Below are positions 14,724 to 22,545 of a DNA stretch of 64,000 bases, one piece after another; within the stretch, counting starts at the first letter, position 1; each line of letters begins with the position of its first letter. Source of the DNA: HNR sp040400085. GTDB taxonomy: Bacteria > Actinomycetota > Actinomycetes > Actinomycetales > Microbacteriaceae. The stretch is taken from positions 1 through 64,000 of the forward strand of contig JBBAQX010000005.1 of the NCBI GenBank assembly GCA_040400085.1, in the 5' to 3' direction. The notes beneath the pieces are model-generated. The model searched no databases. It was not told the origin of the DNA and worked only from the letters and a program-made list of their open reading frames with translations. Made by a program: the position numbers and the translations under genes.

Positions 14724-15022
14724 GACGGTTGCTGAATGTTTTGTTCCTGTTCGGTAACTTGCGCCTCCGGCTCGCCGGCCTCTTCAATTCCTCCTCGGTT
14801 CATTGGGCCTTCTGGCATCTCCTCGCCCCAACACCGGTTGACCGTGTAGTATCGCGTGATGGCAGCGGAGCACTCGGGGTGGTATCGGCCTTGATAGAAG
14901 TCTCCCTCGAAGATGCCGGATGTAGAGACAGACGGATCACCCTTGTGGATGGTCTCCGAGCACCAGCCGCACCAGCGGGAGCGGCGCGTTTTCTTTACGT
15001 ATGTTTCGTTGTGAAAGCTCAT
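14720..15022 (-). CDS. Zinc-binding phage protein, 100 aa
   Basis: Motif RWCGWCSETIHKGDP, then FYQGRYHPECSAAI: Cys18/Cys21 plus His/Cys in YHPEC give a zinc site like the PARP/LIM-like fingers common in small phage proteins. The C-terminus is Glu/Gln-rich and probably disordered. It follows the terminator at 15038-15064 and has an A/T-rich leader (TTTTATTTAAC). Confidence 0.65.
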   Translation of the reverse strand: MSFHNETYVKKTRRSRWCGWCSETIHKGDPSVSTSGIFEGDFYQGRYHPECSAAITRYYTVNRCWGEEMPEGPMNRGGIEEAGEPEAQVTEQEQNIQQPS

Positions 15023-15030
15023 GATGTTAA

Positions 15031-15064
15031 ATAAAACCAGCCCCCGCCACCACGGCGGGGGCTG
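15031..15064 (-). terminator. Rho-independent terminator
   Basis: Perfect 11-bp GC-rich stem CAGCCCCCGCC/GGCGGGGGCTG (15038-15048 with 15054-15064), followed on the minus strand by GGTTTTATTT. It ends the operon coming from the thyA side. Confidence 0.8.
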
Positions 15065-15115
15065 CGATCCTTGGTGTCACTTGGACATGCCAAAGTAGGA
15101 TCATTATACAATGTA

Positions 15116-15455
15116 TTATGACACTGGCGCGTCGCCTTTGCCTGCCTCAGAGATGAGCAGTCGCCCCTCCTCCACATCCCACATTACCGTATAATTACGC
15201 CAGACCAGCCAGCCAGCCGGCGGCGACCTCCTCCAGCGCAGGGAGGTCCGGTAAGGCCGGACCTCCCTTGGCAAACACGAGCAGGATGATAGCGGAAGCG
15301 AAGTCGGCGGCCCTTACGTGACCCCCGGAGTCTGTAATCACCTTCAGCGGAGGCCAGCCCGGCGGTAGATCAATACCCAGGACAGTCGATGCGTTCTCTG
15401 CCGTAGTGACTTCTTCTGGTATGCCAGCCGGGTAACATGTCAGGTCGATGATCAA
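15116..15455 (-). pseudogene. Small protein gene with 4-base repeat slip near its end
   Basis: The reading frame from ATG at 15455 gives 86 aa, ends in EEVAAGWLAGLA and stops at 15195. The alternative frame across the GGCTGGCTGGCTGG tract continues as good protein (VWRNYTVMWDVEEGRLLISE, then AGKGDAPVS) to TAA at 15116-15118. Removing one 4-base CTGG unit joins them into a protein of about 113 aa. So either the shorter 86-aa form is real, or a slip in the short repeat has truncated the gene. The protein is hydrophobic/acidic with no recognised family. Confidence 0.5.
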
Positions 15456-15739
15456 GGCTCTGCCGCGAATAGCGGAGGTTTGGGTTCGTCGTCGTGGAAC
15501 GCATTGGTGTAGACGGGAGGGCGATCAGGTGTCCCGCCCTCGGCCGAGTTCATCACCGCGCCGTTGATGAGCATCGCCAGCCCTTCCAGGCGTGACTCAG
15601 TCATCTTGGTCTTGATCTCGATCTGCATGCGCATCGGCCACGAGTCCAAGGTGATCCGTGCTATTTCGAGCAGGGTGAGGATCTCGGTGTCCAGGTGGGT
15701 CAGTAGTTTCTTCTTATTGAGTGTTCGTAGGTCAGTCAT
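15452..15739 (-). CDS. Hypothetical helical protein, 95 aa
   Basis: Helical body (NKKKLLTHLDTEILTLLEIA; RMQIEIKTKMTESRLEGLAM) and a Pro-rich tail (DEPKPPLF). The ATG at 15737-15739 makes a 4-base overlap with the upstream stop. No family recognised. Confidence 0.55.
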   Translation of the reverse strand: MTDLRTLNKKKLLTHLDTEILTLLEIARITLDSWPMRMQIEIKTKMTESRLEGLAMLINGAVMNSAEGGTPDRPPVYTNAFHDDEPKPPLFAAEP

Positions 15740-15978
15740 GTCATTTGTTTTCCCATGAGTGGGTGATACAGGCCGGACCATCCGCACCCGTCCATTTCTT
15801 CAGCTTCGCCCTCAGGACGCTGGTTGCCGTTGAGGCCAGCGCACCAGGCGCGGACCTCCAGCCCGGCTCCTTTACCGAACTCCTGCACTTCCAGCTGTCC
15901 GTGTCCGCACTCCGGGCACTGCTCGCAGTCTTGCGGCCAAGGATGTTCCCATCCGGCTTTCTCTTGCTCAGAGTTCAC
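15736..15978 (-). CDS. Zinc-ribbon-like protein, 80 aa
   Basis: Restriction-alleviation-like zinc ribbon: CEQCPECGHGQLEV followed by a second knuckle CGWSGLYHP, with a Cys at about residue 46. This layout (C-x2-C ... C ... C/H) is frequent in phage Lar-type small proteins. Function not proven. Confidence 0.6.
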   Translation of the reverse strand: MNSEQEKAGWEHPWPQDCEQCPECGHGQLEVQEFGKGAGLEVRAWCAGLNGNQRPEGEAEEMDGCGWSGLYHPLMGKQMT

Positions 15979-16183
15979 GTGCGGGGTCTGTGTGCGCCGT
16001 GACCAAGGCGAGAATAGCGTATTGCGTCCATCCCTCCTCGACGAGGAAGTCTATTTGCGATGTGAGTCCTCCGTTGTTGATCGCCGCGATGCGTTCACCC
16101 AAGGCGGATGCAACGGCGTCGTCAAGGTAGGAGCTTTCCGCGCCCATGTCCTCTAGCTTTTTGACAATTTCTAGTTTGTTCAT
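15968..16183 (-). CDS. Hypothetical protein, 71 aa
   Basis: Two helices with an acidic centre (KLEIVKKLEDMGAESSYLDD; LVEEGWTQYAILALVTAH). It overlaps the downstream zinc-ribbon gene by 11 bases. Not recognised. Confidence 0.55.
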   Translation of the reverse strand: MNKLEIVKKLEDMGAESSYLDDAVASALGERIAAINNGGLTSQIDFLVEEGWTQYAILALVTAHTDPAREL

Positions 16184-16212
16184 TCGGGTATGTATGCTTA
16201 TATCTCTAATTT

Positions 16213-16467
16213 TTACGCATGATCTCTGTGATATGGTTTGATTTCTTCACCGGGCTCCAAGATGGTGTAATACTTGAAGTCCACCTCATACATGGCCCCT
16301 GCCAGCATGTTGGCAAGCGGGCGCACCTCTGCCGGACGATACCTGCCGATGACGTAGGGCCAGTGCCAGACACGCGCCTCGATCAGACCGTTCGAGCAGT
16401 GGCTCAGGTCCCAGCCCAGCCCGCGCGCTTCCAGATCCGCTATCAATGCGTCTACGCTTTCCTGCAT
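16213..16467 (-). CDS. Hypothetical protein, 84 aa
   Basis: An amphipathic N-terminal helix (SVDALIADLEARGLG) and a Trp/Tyr-rich beta region (IEARVWHWPYVIGRYRPAE). Small phage-type alpha/beta protein, no family recognised. Overlaps the next upstream gene by 16 bases. Confidence 0.55.
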   Translation of the reverse strand: MQESVDALIADLEARGLGWDLSHCSNGLIEARVWHWPYVIGRYRPAEVRPLANMLAGAMYEVDFKYYTILEPGEEIKPYHRDHA

Positions 16468-16661
16468 ACAATGACCAACTCCTTTCCGTGTTGACGGGAG
16501 TAGGCCAGATCCAGAGGTGTGGAGTCGATTCCTGAGAGTATCAAGGAAGCGAGCTTGCGCTCCTCTGCGGCGGTCATGGGACTGACCAGTGTGCAGCTAA
16601 GGTGAGCCCACCCGTCGGATTCTGGATACTTCTTCAGTAGGTCTTTCTTGGTGATTTTCAT
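16452..16661 (-). CDS. Hypothetical protein, 69 aa
   Basis: Starts MKITKKDLLKKYPESDGW. The centre AAEERKLASLILSGIDSTPL is helical and the end (KELVIVCRKA) a strand. No family recognised. 4-base overlap with the upstream 140-aa gene. Confidence 0.55.
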   Translation of the reverse strand: MKITKKDLLKKYPESDGWAHLSCTLVSPMTAAEERKLASLILSGIDSTPLDLAYSRQHGKELVIVCRKA

Positions 16662-17080
16662 GGTTCTTCGATGGTGAAGCCCTCCCAGTAGGAAGAGCCG
16701 AATATATTCTCGTAGCCGTGCACGTTCATCAGGTCATGAATGCGGATGGCGAACGGCTGCGCATCCCATTCTTCAGCGGTGAGTCCGACTGTCGACAAGA
16801 AACTGTCCCAGTCGACCCAGTTGTATTCCTTACGCAGGTCCAGCGTCGAGTTCATGACCGCGCGGTCGAAGGTCACCGGATAGCGGTCCGTGATGCGATA
16901 CAGGAAGATGTGGTCGTCGCCGTGCTCGTCCGGTTCGTCCAGCTCGCGCCAGATTAGATCATACTCAAACAAGGAGGTCGACAAATTTGCATCTGTACCA
17001 ACCCATCCTTGGGCCTCCAGAAGAGGAATGGTGGCGAGGTTGTCCGTGTGCTGCGGGTTGTCTGGGTGTGGTATTGTCAT
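16658..17080 (-). CDS. Conserved phage protein, 140 aa
   Basis: The C-terminal half WDSFLSTVGLTAEEWDAQPF, then HDLMNVHGYENIFGSSYWEG is a recognisable conserved phage and prophage motif of unknown function. The N-terminal half is variable and acidic. 4-base overlap with the 17077-17343 gene. Confidence 0.65.
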   Translation of the reverse strand: MTIPHPDNPQHTDNLATIPLLEAQGWVGTDANLSTSLFEYDLIWRELDEPDEHGDDHIFLYRITDRYPVTFDRAVMNSTLDLRKEYNWVDWDSFLSTVGLTAEEWDAQPFAIRIHDLMNVHGYENIFGSSYWEGFTIEEP

Positions 17081-17343
17081 CTGTGTGGTGGGTGGTGGAT
17101 AGCGGCACCCATGAATGCGGCTGCACCCATGATACCGAAGATGCTCTTGCGGATCCTGTCGCGCTCTCTACGCTTCGCGCGTATACCATCTTTCTCCTCT
17201 TCGGTGAGTAGCTCCCACGCCGTGTCGGCCGCCGCTTGGTCGCGCTCCCTCTGCAGGCGGGCGTTGATCTGACTGTCTTCTTCGGCGGCTTGCGACTGAA
17301 GCACACGTTGCTCATAGCTGCCGCGTTTCTTGGCTTGTCCCAT
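17077..17343 (-). CDS. Coiled-coil protein with C-terminal membrane segment
   Basis: 88 aa. It begins MGQAKKRGSYEQRV, a motif seen in many small phage and bacterial proteins, then a charged coiled coil (RLQRERDQAAADTAWELL; RAKRRERDRIRKS) and a short hydrophobic helix (IFGIMGAAAFMGAAI). A probable tail-anchored membrane protein. Confidence 0.6.
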   Translation of the reverse strand: MGQAKKRGSYEQRVLQSQAAEEDSQINARLQRERDQAAADTAWELLTEEEKDGIRAKRRERDRIRKSIFGIMGAAAFMGAAIHHPPHR

Positions 17344-17345
17344 GG

Positions 17346-18149
17346 CTATAATACTGGTTGTCCCATTTTGTCGGCGGTTGCATGTATGGGGATGATGTTA
17401 CCGTCTTCGATCAGCGCTGCGAACTTACCGCACCCGTCGATGAACCAGTTGTCTGACTCCGACTCCGCAGAGTTTGGCGTGCAGCGACGCTTGGGGTAAT
17501 CCACATGGGTGTGCCCGACGATCTGATCTATGCCACGCACAGCGGTGTGCTCTAGTCGATCCACCCAGAACGGGCCAGCCGCTTCGCTCTTCCCCATGCG
17601 GGATCCCTGATTGAGCCAGTGGTGGTCGCCGCCGGCAAACAGCGCCTGCTGGTACTTACCACTCTGCGCCATGATCTCGCGTAGGTGCTCTTCCGGCGTC
17701 CTGTCACCCAACCAACTACACCGACCACCACCGGCAGCGTCCTTGGGATCGGAGACGCCGTAGATGTTCGCGAGAGTAAGGCCAGCGTGCGACAGGATCA
17801 GCAAGCGACCAGGACGGTCGACCAAGTAGACCATACCCACACGTCCCCAGTCTCCGCGTTTCAGCACGCCTTCAACTGCTTTGTGCTTCTCGCGTGTCCA
17901 CCCTGGGCACATGTTGAACGACACAGACCGCCGATACGGTAGGTCGTGGTTGCCCATCAGGTGTATCCTACCAGGCTGATACAGGCTCCAGCGCAGCCAT
18001 TCGGCAGTCTTCTTCGCTTGGGTAGGACCATCATGGAAGCTGTCAAAGTAGTCACCCAAGAACACCTTCGTGTGGTCCGGGTAACGCGCCGCGGTGTCCT
18101 CCGCCCACTCCACCTTGTTGTGTATGTCAGGAATTACGAGGTAGTTCAT
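17346..18149 (-). CDS. Calcineurin-like metallophosphoesterase
   Basis: All metallophosphoesterase motifs are visible in order: PDIHN (residues 7-11), GDYFDS, GNHD, LSHAGL and VGHTHVDYP, giving the two-metal site. 267 aa from the ATG at 18147-18149, which removes eight unlikely residues and begins with the first core strand MNYLVIP. It is related to phage Ser/Thr or diadenosine-type phosphatases; the substrate cannot be predicted. It overlaps the upstream small membrane gene by 4 bases. A separate fragment with a GHSHG motif occurs at the end of the 19754-20518 gene. Confidence 0.88.
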   Translation of the reverse strand: MNYLVIPDIHNKVEWAEDTAARYPDHTKVFLGDYFDSFHDGPTQAKKTAEWLRWSLYQPGRIHLMGNHDLPYRRSVSFNMCPGWTREKHKAVEGVLKRGDWGRVGMVYLVDRPGRLLILSHAGLTLANIYGVSDPKDAAGGGRCSWLGDRTPEEHLREIMAQSGKYQQALFAGGDHHWLNQGSRMGKSEAAGPFWVDRLEHTAVRGIDQIVGHTHVDYPKRRCTPNSAESESDNWFIDGCGKFAALIEDGNIIPIHATADKMGQPVL

Positions 18150-18319
18150 CTTACGTGGTCGGGGAATATACACGTATCGTGCCCGAAACCGGAGCAGACC
18201 TCATCGCGGATGTTCTTGTAGCTGGTGATCAGGTCCTTTGCGAGAATCTGAAAGCCCAGCAGCACGAAGCCCGCGTGACAAAAAGCCAAGCCAGCCAATA
18301 GGGGTAGTTGATGTATCAT
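18146..18319 (-). CDS. Small membrane-anchored protein, 57 aa
   Basis: An open frame with a hydrophobic N-terminus (LPLLAGLAFCHAGFVLLGFQ) followed by a soluble tail with two Cys. The stop overlaps the phosphoesterase start by 4 bases, the usual spacing in this operon, which supports it. No function assigned. Confidence 0.55.
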   Translation of the reverse strand: MIHQLPLLAGLAFCHAGFVLLGFQILAKDLITSYKNIRDEVCSGFGHDTCIFPDHVR

Positions 18320-18322
18320 GGT

Positions 18323-18529
18323 TTAGGATATGTTCCAGCGTTCTTTTCTGATGCGAATAACGTGCTCTCTTACTTCTGTCGGAAGGTTGTGAAACCGGAT
18401 CACCGGTGCCTCTACCTTCTCCAGTTCGTCGTTACTGACGGAGAGGCAGCTGCGCAGCCCCAGTATCCGCAGATACTGGAGCGCGACAATGGCCTCCGCC
18501 AGCTCTATTTCCAATTGCTTCTTAGTCAT
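18323..18529 (-). CDS. Hypothetical protein, 68 aa
   Basis: Helical: MTKKQLEIELAEAIVALQYL at the start and a basic end (VREHVIRIRKERWNIS). It overlaps the upstream MGFFSW-family gene by 8 bases. Not recognised. Confidence 0.55.
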   Translation of the reverse strand: MTKKQLEIELAEAIVALQYLRILGLRSCLSVSNDELEKVEAPVIRFHNLPTEVREHVIRIRKERWNIS

Positions 18530-18872
18530 CGTAGAAGTAGCCCTGATCGGGGCAGGGCTCGGGGTCCTTCAAATCCTCCCACTTGGCGTCCGGGTCGCTG
18601 GTGAATCGCGGCAGCACCACGCCTGTCTGGTCGTCCTTGAAGCTCAAGTCGAGCCCGGCGGATCGCGCGTCTGCTGCTGCGTTGGCGTGGCCGTTCAGCC
18701 CTGCCACGACTTCGTAGAAGTCTTTACCGCCAAACTCGCCGTAGCCGTCGTAACAGTCCTCCTGATACTTGGTCCCATCGGGCAAGACCAACCACACCGT
18801 GAAGGTGGGGCGACTTGAGTGCCAGTTTGCGATGGATTGGCCTTCACTTGTCTTCCATGAAAAGAATCCCAT
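18522..18872 (-). CDS. Conserved phage protein, 116 aa (MGFFSW family)
   Basis: The start MGFFSWKTSEGQSIANWHSS and the following VWLVLPDG, then YDGYGEFGGKDFYEVVAGLN belong to a widespread family of unknown function in phages and bacteria. The ATG chosen is the family start; an upstream ATG would add 23 atypical residues. The acidic C-terminus (DPEPCPDQGYFYDD) is usual. Confidence 0.75.
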   Translation of the reverse strand: MGFFSWKTSEGQSIANWHSSRPTFTVWLVLPDGTKYQEDCYDGYGEFGGKDFYEVVAGLNGHANAAADARSAGLDLSFKDDQTGVVLPRFTSDPDAKWEDLKDPEPCPDQGYFYDD

Positions 18873-18877
18873 TTTGT

Positions 18878-19144
18878 TTAGTGTGTGTGTTGTTGAATTT
18901 GAATCTTTGCGTCCCGCTCGGCTACCAGCCACATGTTCCATAGGTCGGGAAATCCAGCATCCTCGAAGATGCGCTCGGCGTATTTCACCTCCTTGATCAC
19001 CTGATTTGCGTCGAACACAACCAGCTCGCGTTTGACGAAGCTACAGGGGTCCAAACGCAGTCTGGCGATAGTCCCCCTCAACCTGTTCCGCCGGTAGCTG
19101 AGGCGACGCTTCAGCCTTTTGTATTCTTCCTGCGCAGTGCTCAT
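18878..19144 (-). CDS. Hypothetical basic helical protein, 88 aa
   Basis: Basic coiled-coil N-terminus (EEYKRLKRRLSYRRNRLRG) followed by an acidic helical segment ending in WNMWLVAERDAKIQIQ. It may bind nucleic acid. Overlaps the next upstream gene by 4 bases. Confidence 0.55.
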   Translation of the reverse strand: MSTAQEEYKRLKRRLSYRRNRLRGTIARLRLDPCSFVKRELVVFDANQVIKEVKYAERIFEDAGFPDLWNMWLVAERDAKIQIQQHTH

Positions 19145-19749
19145 TCGAACTTGGCTAAGCTCTCCATAAGCTGCTTGACCCAGACGCTGCGCTCCGCAGC
19201 GCGCTCCTCTTCTTTCTTAAGTTCGCGACGGTGGTATTCAAGGCCGCTCTCCAAGCTCTCCCGCTCCGAATCGATCCATTCGCGACCGGTCACGCTCTCT
19301 AGCTGCGCAATTTGCCGCTGGTGGTAATCACCCCCGCAGTCAAACTCAATGCTCTCTTGGATCTGGCTGATCATGAACTGCCGGTATTCGTCGTGCTCAC
19401 TGGACGGCGATACGTAAGCTTCCGCTTGAGCCAGCATGGCCTCGTATTTGCCGCGTAGCACTTTGTTGTTGGCAATGGCGCGCTCGTGATATTCAAGGTC
19501 CTTCAGCTTCGCCGCGTCAGCACGGATCTGCGCCTCCGCCAAGCTGAGACTCGACAACTCCGTCAGCCCAGCGCGAGCTTTGTCAATCTCGTCGGCGTGA
19601 TAAGTGGACACACCGAACTTCTCCGGGATTGGCGCGTCACGGGGCTCATCGCGCATCGTGACCAGGGCCCCGAAAGCTCGGGCGCAGCCGAGCGCGTATT
19701 CCTTGAATGTGACTCCGTCTGCAATGCGGGCTGTGTATCCTGTTGGCAT
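19141..19749 (-). CDS. Coiled-coil protein, 202 aa
   Basis: Long helices with coiled-coil character (LTELSSLSLAEAQIRADAAK; SERESLESGLEYHRRELKKE). The N-terminus (YTARIADGVTFKEYALGCAR) is the conserved start of a phage and plasmid family in which a short globular head precedes coiled coils. Function unknown. Confidence 0.65.
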   Translation of the reverse strand: MPTGYTARIADGVTFKEYALGCARAFGALVTMRDEPRDAPIPEKFGVSTYHADEIDKARAGLTELSSLSLAEAQIRADAAKLKDLEYHERAIANNKVLRGKYEAMLAQAEAYVSPSSEHDEYRQFMISQIQESIEFDCGGDYHQRQIAQLESVTGREWIDSERESLESGLEYHRRELKKEEERAAERSVWVKQLMESLAKFE

Positions 19750-19753
19750 ATAA

Positions 19754-20518
19754 TTAGTGATGGTTGGTCGTTTCTTTGTCTTTCAGCTTCTCCACTACCT
19801 CCGCCATCGAAATGGGGGTGTAGTTCACACAGGGCGCCCCCACGTCCATAGAGCGTCCGATACCGGGTAATGCGCCGTGACTGTGACCGTATAGGTGGTA
19901 GGCCCCGTGGTAGAGGCTGTTCTGGTCAATCAGCTCCAGCACAGTGTCCAGGGTGCTGAGCGAGAACTCCTCCAGCGCGCGCTGTAGCATGCCAGCGGAT
20001 TCACGCACCTTGGCCGATGCCTTGTTCTGCGTGCCTTGCTTATCCTCTTGAATGGCCTTGGGAATCTGCACGTGGAAGTGCTGCCAGATGACGTTGCGCA
20101 CCTTGTCCACGTTCTTATCGGTGCCGGCCTGCGCGTTCTCATGGAAATACAACCCGGAGATGGGCTGCGCACGCACGTAGTCGGCTAGGGCCTTGATGGA
20201 CGGAGCGTAGTGCTCCGGGACGCCTGTGACGTCCCACACAGTGGTCAGGCTCAGGTCTGGGTTGATGATGACCGCCCCGCCGACTTGGCGGATGAAGGCT
20301 TTACAACAATTGCAATTGTGCTCCTGCCGGTCGGCCTCAGCGAACGTGTCCAGATACTGGAGCCAGATGGCGTCCCGATCATAGTCGACGACGAACAGCT
20401 TTCCAGCTTTCGTCATAGTGTCGAACTGTGCCCGCACGAGGGCCTTGAGGGTTTCGAATGTTCCGTCGATGAGGGCGGGCTGCGGCGCTGCTGTCTTGGT
20501 AGGTGTGGTAGTTTTCAT
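19754..20518 (-). CDS. Chimeric protein: conserved phage N-domain joined to phos­phoesterase tail
   Basis: Residues about 18-225 match the N-terminal part of a larger conserved phage/bacterial family (AQFDTMTKAGKLFVVD, DTFAEADRQEHNCNCCKAFI, a VWDV segment, and TLDTVLELIDQNSLYHG). There the sequence switches to a metallophosphoesterase C-terminus: YGHSHGALPGIGRSMDVG, then YTPISMAEVVEKL. The full-length phage family normally continues for another 150-200 residues, and the other phosphoesterase motifs (DxH, GDxxD, GNHD) are missing. It looks like an in-frame deletion fusion of two genes. The product may be non-functional or retain only the N-domain's unknown role. Confidence 0.65.
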   Translation of the reverse strand: MKTTTPTKTAAPQPALIDGTFETLKALVRAQFDTMTKAGKLFVVDYDRDAIWLQYLDTFAEADRQEHNCNCCKAFIRQVGGAVIINPDLSLTTVWDVTGVPEHYAPSIKALADYVRAQPISGLYFHENAQAGTDKNVDKVRNVIWQHFHVQIPKAIQEDKQGTQNKASAKVRESAGMLQRALEEFSLSTLDTVLELIDQNSLYHGAYHLYGHSHGALPGIGRSMDVGAPCVNYTPISMAEVVEKLKDKETTNHH

Positions 20519-20566
20519 GTATTTTTCTTAGTAGATTCTGGAATATTCTATCGTGGCGTAGGCGCT

Positions 20567-21595
20567 TTACACCGCCACCTCCAGTTTGATCGCCGGATGT
20601 GGATCGTAACCCTCCAGTGTGAAGTCCTCGACCTTGAAGGAAAAGATGTCCTTCACCTCGGGGTTAATCCTCATGGTAGGCAGCGGACGGGGATCCCGGG
20701 AGAGCTGCTCCGCCACTTGGTCCGTGTGGTTCTGGTAGATGTGAAGGTCCCCGTAGGTGTGGACGAAGTCGCCCGGAACCATGTTGACGCACTGCGCCAC
20801 CATCATCGTCAGCAAGCTGTAGCTGGCGATGTTAAAAGGCACGCCGATGGCCAAATCACAACTTCTTTGATAGAGCTGACAGGACAGGCGGTAGAGGGGG
20901 ACATTATACTTCTCTAGGCAGCCCTCCACGTCACCGCCGTTCGCATCTGCGGCGTAAATGTCCGTCAACTCTTGAGGTAGCGACCTTGGCGGATTGCCGG
21001 AGTCCGACGGTAAACCATAGAAGCTTTCGATCAGAAGGTCCATGCGCTCCTGCTGCGTCAGCTCCTCAGTGTAGAACTGGAACAGGCAGTGGCACGGGGG
21101 CAGCGCCATCTGGTCGAGCTCGCCGGGGTTCCAGGCGGTCACGATGTGACGGCGGCTGTTCGGGTTGAACTTGAGATCGCGGATCAGGTTGGCGATCTGG
21201 TCGACTTCAACTTTGGCGTCTCCCACGTGACAGGTGTCGTCCCATGTGGGATCCACTGCTACCCACCGGCGCCACATCGCACCATAGATCCTTCCCAGAT
21301 CTCCGGTTTTGTAATTGTTGTGATCACGCTCGTGCATGATATTGCTCCACTCCTTCCAGATGCCGACGTTTTGGTCGCGGAGGGTCTTCTCGTCGGTGTC
21401 ACCGGCTAAAAACCATAGCAATTCCGCGATGATACCCCGGGTGAACAGTTTCTTGGTGGTGAGCAGGGGGAAGCCCTGGCTGAGATCACAGCGGAGCTGG
21501 CGGCCGAAGACGCCATAGGCGCCGACACCAGTGCGGTCGGCGCGGAAACGGCCGTTGTCTTTTACGTCTTGGAGTAGGTCTAGGTATTGTTTCAT
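20567..21595 (-). CDS. thyA: Thymidylate synthase (ThyA)
   Basis: Converts dUMP to dTMP with methylene-THF. Clear ThyA motifs: DRTGVGAYGVFG, FPLLTTKKLFTRGIIAELLW, GDLGRIYGAMWRRW, ALPPCHCLFQFY (catalytic C168), RLSCQLYQRSCDLAIGVPFN and the HIYQNH segment. Between residues 178 and 235 there is an insertion of about 57 residues before the LSCQLYQRS strand, a length variant known in some long ThyA forms. 342 aa against about 264 for E. coli. It overlaps the upstream gene by 4 bases. It supplies dTTP for phage replication; the ACCAACAAC leader lacks a Shine-Dalgarno. Confidence 0.96.
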   Translation of the reverse strand: MKQYLDLLQDVKDNGRFRADRTGVGAYGVFGRQLRCDLSQGFPLLTTKKLFTRGIIAELLWFLAGDTDEKTLRDQNVGIWKEWSNIMHERDHNNYKTGDLGRIYGAMWRRWVAVDPTWDDTCHVGDAKVEVDQIANLIRDLKFNPNSRRHIVTAWNPGELDQMALPPCHCLFQFYTEELTQQERMDLLIESFYGLPSDSGNPPRSLPQELTDIYAADANGGDVEGCLEKYNVPLYRLSCQLYQRSCDLAIGVPFNIASYSLLTMMVAQCVNMVPGDFVHTYGDLHIYQNHTDQVAEQLSRDPRPLPTMRINPEVKDIFSFKVEDFTLEGYDPHPAIKLEVAV

Positions 21596-21864
21596 GTTGT
21601 TGGTTCAGTTGTCCACAGCTCGTCCACGACGTCCTGCGGGGCTTTCTCAAGTTTGTGAGGGATTTCGAAATGGAAAGCGACGGATGACGTGATTACGCCG
21701 TCCGCCGCTACCGGTATACTGATGGTCGCCCCTTGTTGGGGAGGGTCGCTTTTACACGCTGTGAACGCCATACCGCTCCGACTCACCAGAACCATCTGGT
21801 AAAGCCCGAACGAGTTGGTGTTGGACGACACTGCCGCCACTTTGAATTCTACTGTTTTTTGCAT
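21592..21864 (-). CDS. Conserved hypothetical protein, 90 aa
   Basis: A beta-rich small protein (KTVEFKVAAVSSNTNSFGLY; VLVSRSGMAFTACKSDPPQQ), reminiscent of small phage proteins located beside thyA. Function unknown. Its ATG directly abuts array 1, whose first register position begins at 21865, so its leader is array sequence. Confidence 0.6.
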   Translation of the reverse strand: MQKTVEFKVAAVSSNTNSFGLYQMVLVSRSGMAFTACKSDPPQQGATISIPVAADGVITSSVAFHFEIPHKLEKAPQDVVDELWTTEPTT

Positions 21865-22530
21865 GGGTGCGTTTTTTACGGATGGTTTACTGCGATGGAA
21901 TGACGCGTTTTAGGAATCAGGTTTACTTAATTCTACAGACTCACTGCGACGAATTGGTTTACTTTGGATCAAAGGTGCATTCGCTTTTCTAGGTTTACTG
22001 GACGATCCTGATGCGCTAGCCAATGTTGGTTTACTTGGGCGAAATGGCGCATTGGTCTACCTTGGGTTTCTCTGATTACATGATACACTGCTGCGTTTCG
22101 GGTTTATCAACAAAAAAGGTAAGCTGCATTCACCTGGTTTACTAGGAACTGCTGGCCCGTTAACGGGTAATGGGTGACTGGACGTTTTTGACTCACTTAT
22201 CATTGTTGGTTTGCTGGCGAGTAAAGGTGCGCTACATGTGTCTGGGTTGCTTGTCGTTTTTGGCGCACTGCTCGTCTCTGGTTTTCTCGGAGGTGTAGTT
22301 ACGCCCGCCGGTATGGTTTCGCATACCGGCGGGCGCAATTTATACTTCAGTGGTTCGTTCGGATGCTCCGGATTACTGTGGTCGGTTGACTCACTACGGC
22401 TTGTTGGTTTACTTCGTAAGAATGGCGCGCTAGTGCGGGTTGGTTTGCTTCGAATTCATGGCGCGCTCCCTCATTCTGGTTTACTGGATCATGGTGGCGC
22501 GCTGACTTCCTATGGTTTTCTCTAACCTCG
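21865..22530. repeat. Array 1: 18-base-register nonamer array (37 positions)
   Basis: Non-coding. From 21865 to 22521 sequence falls into exact 18-base units: a conserved nonamer then a variable nonamer. Conserved nonamers alternate between type A (consensus TGGTTTACT) and type B (TGGCGCGCT or TGACTCACT). Thirty-seven register positions fit with no indel over 648 bases; three (about 22297-22350) are occupied by a hairpin. Position 2 is G and position 9 is T in every recognisable unit. The variable nonamers look unique. The plus-strand frame (G-L-L-x-x-x-G-A-L-x-x-x) is broken by in-frame stops, so this is not a gene. Confidence 0.95.
22302..22335. other. 14-bp perfect hairpin embedded in array 1
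   Basis: Stem CGCCCGCCGGTATG (22302-22315) pairs perfectly with 22322-22335 around loop GTTTCG. It takes the place of three 18-base units and the array resumes in register after it, though with the A/B order switched. It resembles a terminator without a T run, or an RNA-processing hairpin. Confidence 0.85.
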
Positions 22531-22545
22531 TCGGCGGAAATCAAA

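Noticed and set aside
22211..22525. Plus-strand ORF across array 1 as a repeat protein
   Set aside because: The same frame is stopped elsewhere in both arrays, there is no homologue I know, and the opposite frames behave similarly.
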